Positions 58,178-64,000 of a DNA stretch of 64,000 bases are shown here, piece after piece. The notes under the pieces were generated by a model that had not been told where the DNA came from, did no database searches, and saw nothing but the letters and a program-made list of their open reading frames with translations. This stretch comes from Anisus vortex (lineage: Eukaryota > Mollusca > Gastropoda > Planorbidae), in contig OX421496.1 of NCBI GenBank assembly GCA_949126835.1, positions 19,229,844 to 19,293,843 of the forward strand. Reading direction: 5' to 3'. The translations under genes and the position numbers were made by a program. Each line of letters starts with the position of its first letter. Position 1 is the first letter of the stretch.

Positions 58178-61100
58178 ATTGTGCTCCCTTCCATCAGCAT
58201 AGCAACTTGATCCAGCTTGAAGGTGAGTTTACTCTTTTTGGCAAATTCATCATCTTCCAGAGCATTTACAATCTGGAAAGGAAATTATAGTGTGATCAAG
58301 TTTTGAAATATTTGAGATTTTTCAATAACTTTTCAATGTAAAAACAAAATGTACAATACTTACATCTTCATAATACTTTTTCACATATTTGTACAACTCT
58401 AACAAGGCAGCATTTGTATTGAACTCATTCTGGTGGCTCTGGAAAAGAAATACAACAATGTTGGCTTATTCAGACTTTTTCAATAATAAGTCTTAACCCT
58501 GCTAGCCCCGACAAATATTTTCCTGTTTACTGTTTTACTAATTACTCCCCAAGACCCAGGCAATATTTTGTGATGAGCATAACAATAGTTTCCAAAATAT
58601 ATTTGTTACTTTTTTGTTTTTAACAAGTAATAATAACATGTAGAAAAGTAATTGTTTAAAACTGAATAAATCATTGAATCATTAAAAGTATCAGAGTATT
58701 CTTTCCTAATAATAACTTCTAAGCGAAAGTTTCATCAACACCTAAGACCATCTCATTACTGTCTACGGCTTTGTAACTGGGACATGCTATAACTGAAAAC
58801 AATTAAAGATACCCCAAAAAAACTCTAATTGTTGATTTTTTTGAATTTATAAAGTAAAATAAAATTCTATTAGTCCTCTAACGAATAGTCATTCTGGCTG
58901 AGACTGTGGTGAAAGGTGAAAGGTTACATTCTTTATTTTGTGTTTGTTGTCAATACTCTTCTATGAGGAAAATATAAGCGCTTGGGCTTATGGGAAGAAA
59001 AATTTGGTGGAGGACATATACGTGCCCAGTGCTGGAAGGGTTAACATACATTAAATTAATATCACAGGCAAACAGTTGTCAAACCATTAAAGTGCTATGG
59101 TAATTAAAAATTGAACTAGATTTTTAAAACACAATTTCCAATCTGTACTAAAGCTATTGATTGAATAAAAAAAAAGTTAGAGACTTAAAAATAATGTTTT
59201 GGGGGGAGTAAAGTCTTCAATCAAGACGATTGTAAAACAACATTCACCAGTTTCTGTGGCCCAAACATACAAAGCATTTCCTAACTAATGGAAGATACCA
59301 ATCGGAGCACAGTGGACTCAGAGATGCATATTAGAAAAAGTAAAAATCTGGCACTTTTATCTAGGAACAAGGTCATTCAGAAAGTCAATCTGATAAATGC
59401 TACTAGATCACCAGGACTTTTGCAAAAGTGAATATTATATTAGATGCAGGCCAAAAAATCAGTAACAAAGATCTAATTCAATGAGTAAATTATTACCCTT
59501 GACTCCTCAGCTAACATAGCAGTCATATCTTGATCACTGATAGCTGGCATGATTTTTATATCTTGATAGTATCTGAAAATCAAATAATGAAATATGAGCT
59601 AAAGCAGTAAAATAAAAAAACAAAAGCATTAAAAAAAAAAAGTGGAACAAAGTACTTGTTTAGTATGAAAAATCAAGTTGCATCAAGTTTGTGTGTGTGC
59701 CTACCTTGAGACCCACTGCTTATATTTTGGAATATCCTTGGCGTAAAGCAGTTTCCCTGATGGTGAGTCTTTTGTCAGTTTGTGCTCCTTTGTAGAGCAA
59801 CAATCCATGAATGTCTGACCAATCACAGTAAGGCAAGCATCAACAATGTTGGACTTGTAGATATCAAAGGCAAAGTTTGGATTCTTGATAACATTCACCC
59901 AGAACCTCAATGGAAGACTGGAGAAAAAAACAACAACAAATGAATGATATAAACAGAATTTATTGCTGCAGTACAAACAGTGTGACAGAAAATATGTTGT
60001 CTTGTTGATTCAATTATATTTTGTCAGACCACTGGTAAGCAACATTAGTATTTTTTTTTTTTTTAAAGCTGCCATTTTCTTTGGCCATGTGTCCAACAAA
60101 CTTGGTCAATTTTATTTTTTAGGCAACATTAGCATCTTTATTCCAGAACATGTTGATATATTCATTCTAAAGTTTGATACTTTTAGATTTTAAGATATAT
60201 CTGGTGTATCAGAAAAATGCAACTGCTGTCTTCACCCAGTATCTGGTCTTTGATGATGTGGTGTCATTAGTCAATTAATTAGGACTTTATTGTAGTTTGT
60301 TCCAACAGGTTAAACTTAGAACTACACTAAGAAAACTATGCAGACATTAACTAGAAGCATTACCACTACAATGCCAATTACAATGTCTCTCGGCCTCCTC
60401 CCTTCAAGGACTCCAACGTATCCAGAACTGCGCAGCCCGACTAGTTCTCAAGAAGAAGAAGTCAAATAATATCATTCCTCTGCTCCGATCTCTGCACTGG
60501 CTAACCATCAACAACCGGATCTCATATAAGCTGGCTTCTCTCTGCTATATGTGCCTGAACAACTGTGCCCTGGATTACCTTCACTCTTGTCTGGAGCTCT
60601 ACACCCAGTCCCGTCCACTTCCTTCTGACGCGCTTACTCTGCGGATCCCTCATGTGAGGCTAGTGTCCGCTGGCGAACGTTCATTTTCCTACGCAGGACC
60701 GTCCGCTTAAAATCACCTCCCACTACAGCTTCGCCAGAGCCCTAGCTATGAGCCGGCTGAAGACTCACCTATTTCGTCAGCAGAATTAGCGTATTATTAC
60801 ATATTTTGTTGTCTGTCTGTATTCTGTAACTGTCGTCTGCGCATAGAACTGTCATCAACGAGATATGTGCTATATAAGCACCGTTATTATTATTATTAAT
60901 GCCATTACTAGCTTATAATGCCAACTATGAACTACGGAGGGTGAGTTAATGTTCCTACCTGTTTGATTTCCAGGTGTGAACTACCTCTTCACACATATTG
61001 TGGTGCAAGGCCTGGTCATCAAGAAAGTCAAACATGTATTTAATTGCTAGTGGTAAGGCTGTACCACGATGGGCAGTACTAAATATACGCTCAAACAGAT

Positions 61101-63945
61101 CATCAACAAATGTCTGCAATGTTCCCTGTGAACAAAGAATGAAATAATTGTATGCTTGTCTATATAGGAATATAGGTCTAAGCAACGTGAACTGTGTACA
61201 AAGAATGAAATAATTGTATGCTGGTCTATATAGGAATATAGGTCTAAGCAACGTGCCCTGTGAACAAAGAATGAAATAATTGTATGCTGGTCTATATAGG
61301 AATATAGGTCTAAGCAACGTGCCCTGTGAACAAAGAATGAAATAATTGTATGCTGGTCTATATAGGAATATAGGTCTAGGCAACGTTCCCCGTGAACAAA
61401 GAATGAAATAATTGTATGCTGGTCTATATAGGAATATAGGTCTTTCAACACATTTGCTTACCACTTCAGTAAATGATATCAAAAACATTTTTTGTTCCAT
61501 TAAATCCAATGTCAAAATACTATTTAAAAAAAATCTATCTTTGTTTATGTGCTCACCTTAGTTACAAGTAATCTTGGCAGGTAAATTTCAGAAACTAATT
61601 TACTTCCTCTTTCTCCTTCTTTGTTATTAGAATCTACATCATGATGTCGGACCTGACAAAATAGAATATATTTACACATTTCACTTTTAAATTCTAATGT
61701 AATTGAATATATTTACTTATATCACATTCAAATTCTAATGTAATTGAATATATTTACACTTTTTACTTTCAAATTCTAATGTAATTGAATATATTTACAC
61801 TTTTCACTTTCAAATTCTAATGTAATTGAATATATTTACACTTTTCACTTTCAAATTCTAATGTAATTGAATATATTTACACTTTTTACTTTCAAATTCT
61901 AATGTAATTGAATATATTTACACTTTTCACTTTCAAATTCTAATGTAATTGAATATATTTACACTTTTCACTTTCAAATTCTAATGCAATTGAATATATT
62001 TACACTTTTTACTTTCAAATTCTAATGTAATTGAATATATTTACACTTTTCACTTTTAAATTCTAATGTAATAAAATATATTTACACTTTTTACTTTCAA
62101 AGAAAAAAATCAACACAATAAGAAACATCCTTAGTTTTTTTCTCCTACTTGATAGTTAAAGTGGTTTAAAGTTTAAAGTACTCTTTAACACATGACTTTA
62201 AACATGTCATGAAAATATAAAAGAAAAAAAATAATACTTTAAAATGCAACAACATCTCAACAAATCTTTAAACTCAATGTTTTATGGAGAAACAAATTGA
62301 AAAAAGCAACAAGGAATCTGTTGAGCCACATGTCTTATTGAGCTGCATAAAAATAATAAGTGAGAACAAAAATGTCAGTGAATGTTTCAAGTGAAAGAAA
62401 CGTATTGAGGTGATTGTGGGGAGAGGGAAAAGGGGGGGGGGGGGGGAGATAGCATTTAATGAAAACCTGTATGAAGATAGTGTAAGTTCCTCAGTCCGTG
62501 AGAGGGAAGTGCCAATTAATGAAACTTTTGATACATTAGAAACATTAGAAGTTTTAACAATTTCCTTCTTGAAAACATGTTAATCATGTCTAGAATTAGA
62601 ACTTACCAGATGATAAGCTTTACATTCGGCATCATTATTTAGTAGCGGTCCATTCAAAGTTCTATTTAAAGATGGACTTCTATTATAAAAGGAGTTTTCT
62701 GTTGAACACAAAATAAAATATCAGTTAGGAAAATATTTTTAGTTGTTCATAACAAAACCAAAAAGCTAACTAAATAATAAATAACATGATAAGAGAAGAA
62801 AAAGATGAACAACTGTGCAATGTTAACATCAACTCTAATAATACCATACTTACCACTCCCATACTTGTTTCTATCAGGAACATAACTCATATTGTACATT
62901 GACATTTGCTTTGGATGTAAGGCAACATAAGCATTATCAGGGACCTGTGAGAAACAAAAGGTCGACAGAGAGTCAGTTTACTGAGGTAGAAACAATCGAA
63001 TGTTTAGGATGAACTTTTTATCTCCAGATCCAAGGGCTAGAATCAGCTTCATGGTTTATGCTATCCAGTGTAAATACTCAACTATTGGACAAAGTATGGT
63101 ATTACCTTGTAATGACTGAGGGTGTTAAGGCGTTTGCAGTCTCCTTCCATCTTTGTGCTATGGTCTTCATCACTCAGCACAAGTCTCTTGGTGTCTCTGC
63201 TTGGAAATATTTTCAGCGGTATCTGAATTTTGTCTCCATTGTACTCAGGTAGATCAAATAAAACTGTTCCAGTAGAGAGGTGGCCAAGAAGAAAAAGAGA
63301 GAAACAGTGAAGTTATAGATATCAGTTAATAAAGATAATTTCTATATAACATCTCTCCATGCTGTTGCAGTCAGCATGCTTACTTTGCTGTGTTTCCACA
63401 ACTCAGTTGCAAATGTGGGAGGTGAAACGGGCATAAAACACTAGGTCTTTCAACTCTTTTTATAGGAGTCTTTTTGTTTCAGAATTCATCAGATGTATCT
63501 ATCTTGGCCATATAGCAAGAGAGAGCAGAGAGCTTGTTTAAAGGAAATGGGACTATAAAGTGAATACAATTTCATTTATTTAAAACAAGGTTCTCAAATT
63601 TTGTAAACTGTGAGAGTCAGTTTACATGCTGGGGCAGGAGTATTCTTTTTTGCAAAACTGCTAATATTATATAGTGCACACCAGGTGGAAGTCCAATTAA
63701 CAACACTGACCTGCCAAATCTGAACTTAAGCGCCCCAGATTTCAAGCCGCTGTGCAATAAATACTAAGTGCCCACTTACCAAGATCTAGTTCTTCCTTCG
63801 GGGGCCTGCTACTGAATGGGGCTGACTTATAGATGGAGTCTAAGATTTTTTCTTTTACTTGTGAAACGGTGTCACAATCCAGCACCTTAACTTGGTGTGA
63901 AGGATGGGAGATGTTGTCTGTATCAACATCCATCACATGCAGTAC
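58171..63945 (-). CDS. Plexin (A-type-like), C-terminal cytoplasmic part, 10 exons, 5' end outside window
   Basis: Minus-strand exons, 5' to 3': 63945-63780, 63263-63106, 62944-62854, 62698-62607, 61652-61557, 61125-60959, 59917-59705, 59572-59497, 58438-58364, 58272-58171 (stop TGA). Phases agree; ~411 aa. The first exons give the Rho-GTPase-binding region ([18 protein letters not shown], then RLNTLSHYK). Then come [97 protein letters not shown] and MPAISDQDM, the highly conserved C-terminal half of the plexin GAP-like domain. Plexins are semaphorin receptors; this domain acts on Rap/R-Ras-type GTPases inside the cell. The closest resemblance I recall is to A-type plexins ([31 protein letters not shown]), but the subtype is not proven. 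Extracellular and membrane parts lie beyond the window. Confidence 0.95.
59215..59345 (-). mobile_element. SINE fragment in plexin intron
   Basis: Minus-strand order of a gtggcc-like block, a cagtttctgtggccc match and remnants of the opposite end; strongly decayed, head not recognisable. Confidence 0.4.
60377..60897 (+). mobile_element. Non-LTR retrotransposon 3' end (same family as 3637-3838)
   Basis: The plus strand encodes [17 protein letters not shown], then [31 protein letters not shown], and FSYAGPS at the C-terminus; the stop within the last box shows decay. The 3' end has gcgcatagaactgtcatcaa, tatataagcac and an ATT-triplet tail. The copy is 5'-truncated and antisense to plexin, 60 bp from an exon. 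Confidence 0.85.
61126..61445 (-). repeat. 66-bp array (~5 units) that copies the plexin exon acceptor, open in frame
   Basis: On the plexin strand each unit ends ttcattctttgttcacag and continues ggcacgttgcttagacc, versus the authentic junction ttcacag|ggaacattgcag at 61125/61126. Spacing is 66 bp = 22 codons, with no stop in the plexin frame across the whole array. One unit has lost the AG (cacg), one reads cacag|ttcacg. Confidence 0.95.
61663..62100 (-). repeat. 41-bp minisatellite, ~10 copies, in plexin intron
   Basis: The unit is tttcaaattctaatgtaatt, then gaatatatttacacttttcac. It starts 10 bp from the acceptor of the 61557-61652 exon but does not include the AG. Small substitutions occur. 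Confidence 0.95.
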
Positions 63946-64000
63946 CTGTGTGAGAGGGAGGGGGGGAAACAGTCAATCAGTAATACCCAGAATATATCTT

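Noticed and set aside
61047..61451. 134-codon repeat frame overlapping the plexin array
   Set aside because: Alternative frame of the same array; it does not match the plexin frame.
60955..61515. 186-codon minus-strand frame with a 22-residue repeat
   Set aside because: Not a separate repeat protein. Its C-terminal part is the plexin exon 61125-60959 and the repeats are the intron array; whether any repeat is ever translated is a separate finding.
61451..61515. Extra plexin exon (T-L-D-L-M-E-Q-K segment)
   Set aside because: The neighbouring plexin exons join directly (VTK to GTLQTF) as in all plexins I know, so this stretch is intron.

Overview
This is an AT-rich eukaryotic window with long introns, consensus GT..AG splice sites and many tandem repeats and transposon remnants. 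The gene set (GANP/MCM3AP, ANKRD16, a plexin with its cytoplasmic GAP region, and an invertebrate-type laccase that vertebrates lack) points to an invertebrate animal. With the tRNA-derived SINEs and hAT miniature elements, a mollusc, probably a gastropod, is my best guess. That is inference; no species can be read from the sequence alone.

Layout. 154-9464 (+): the last ~917 codons (14 exons) of an MCM3AP/GANP orthologue, whose 5' half lies outside the window. About 10.1-21.9 kb: intergenic, with decayed non-LTR retrotransposon pieces, a 420-bp CT tract and a ~2.2-kb array of a 43-bp repeat. 21881-43146 (+): an apparently complete laccase-type multicopper oxidase (14 coding exons, ~693 aa) with all copper-binding motifs and a C-terminal transmembrane anchor. 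Its introns hold a hAT transposon with perfect 8-bp target duplications, MITEs, SINEs and several minisatellites. 43311-50359 (-): a complete ANKRD16 orthologue (7 coding exons, ~365 aa), convergent with the laccase and only 164 bp from it stop to stop. About 50.4-58.1 kb: intergenic sequence, a non-LTR element with a MITE nested in it, and a probable long plexin 3' UTR. 58171-63945 (-): the last 10 exons (~411 aa) of a plexin, covering the Rho-GTPase-binding region and most of the C-terminal GAP-like domain. The four genes have unrelated roles (mRNA export, phenol oxidation, tRNA-synthetase proofreading, semaphorin signalling) and are not a functional cluster.

Main observation. At least six tandem arrays in this window start on a functional gene boundary and copy it. 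(1) Laccase: about 29 units of 55 bp, each carrying a copy of the authentic 3' splice site plus the first ~14 nt of the exon, then an in-frame stop overlapping an AATAAA. (2) ANKRD16 exon 5: 13 copies of the 5' splice site in a 35-bp unit. (3) ANKRD16 exon 1: two copies of the 5' splice site in a 31-bp unit. (4) Plexin: a 66-bp unit carrying the 3' splice site, with no stops, so upstream acceptors would insert multiples of 22 residues in frame into the GAP domain. (5) and (6) Short arrays that begin on the GANP and plexin stop codons. Whether this is slippage that happens to tolerate boundaries or something with regulatory effect is unknown, but it can be tested with RNA-seq.
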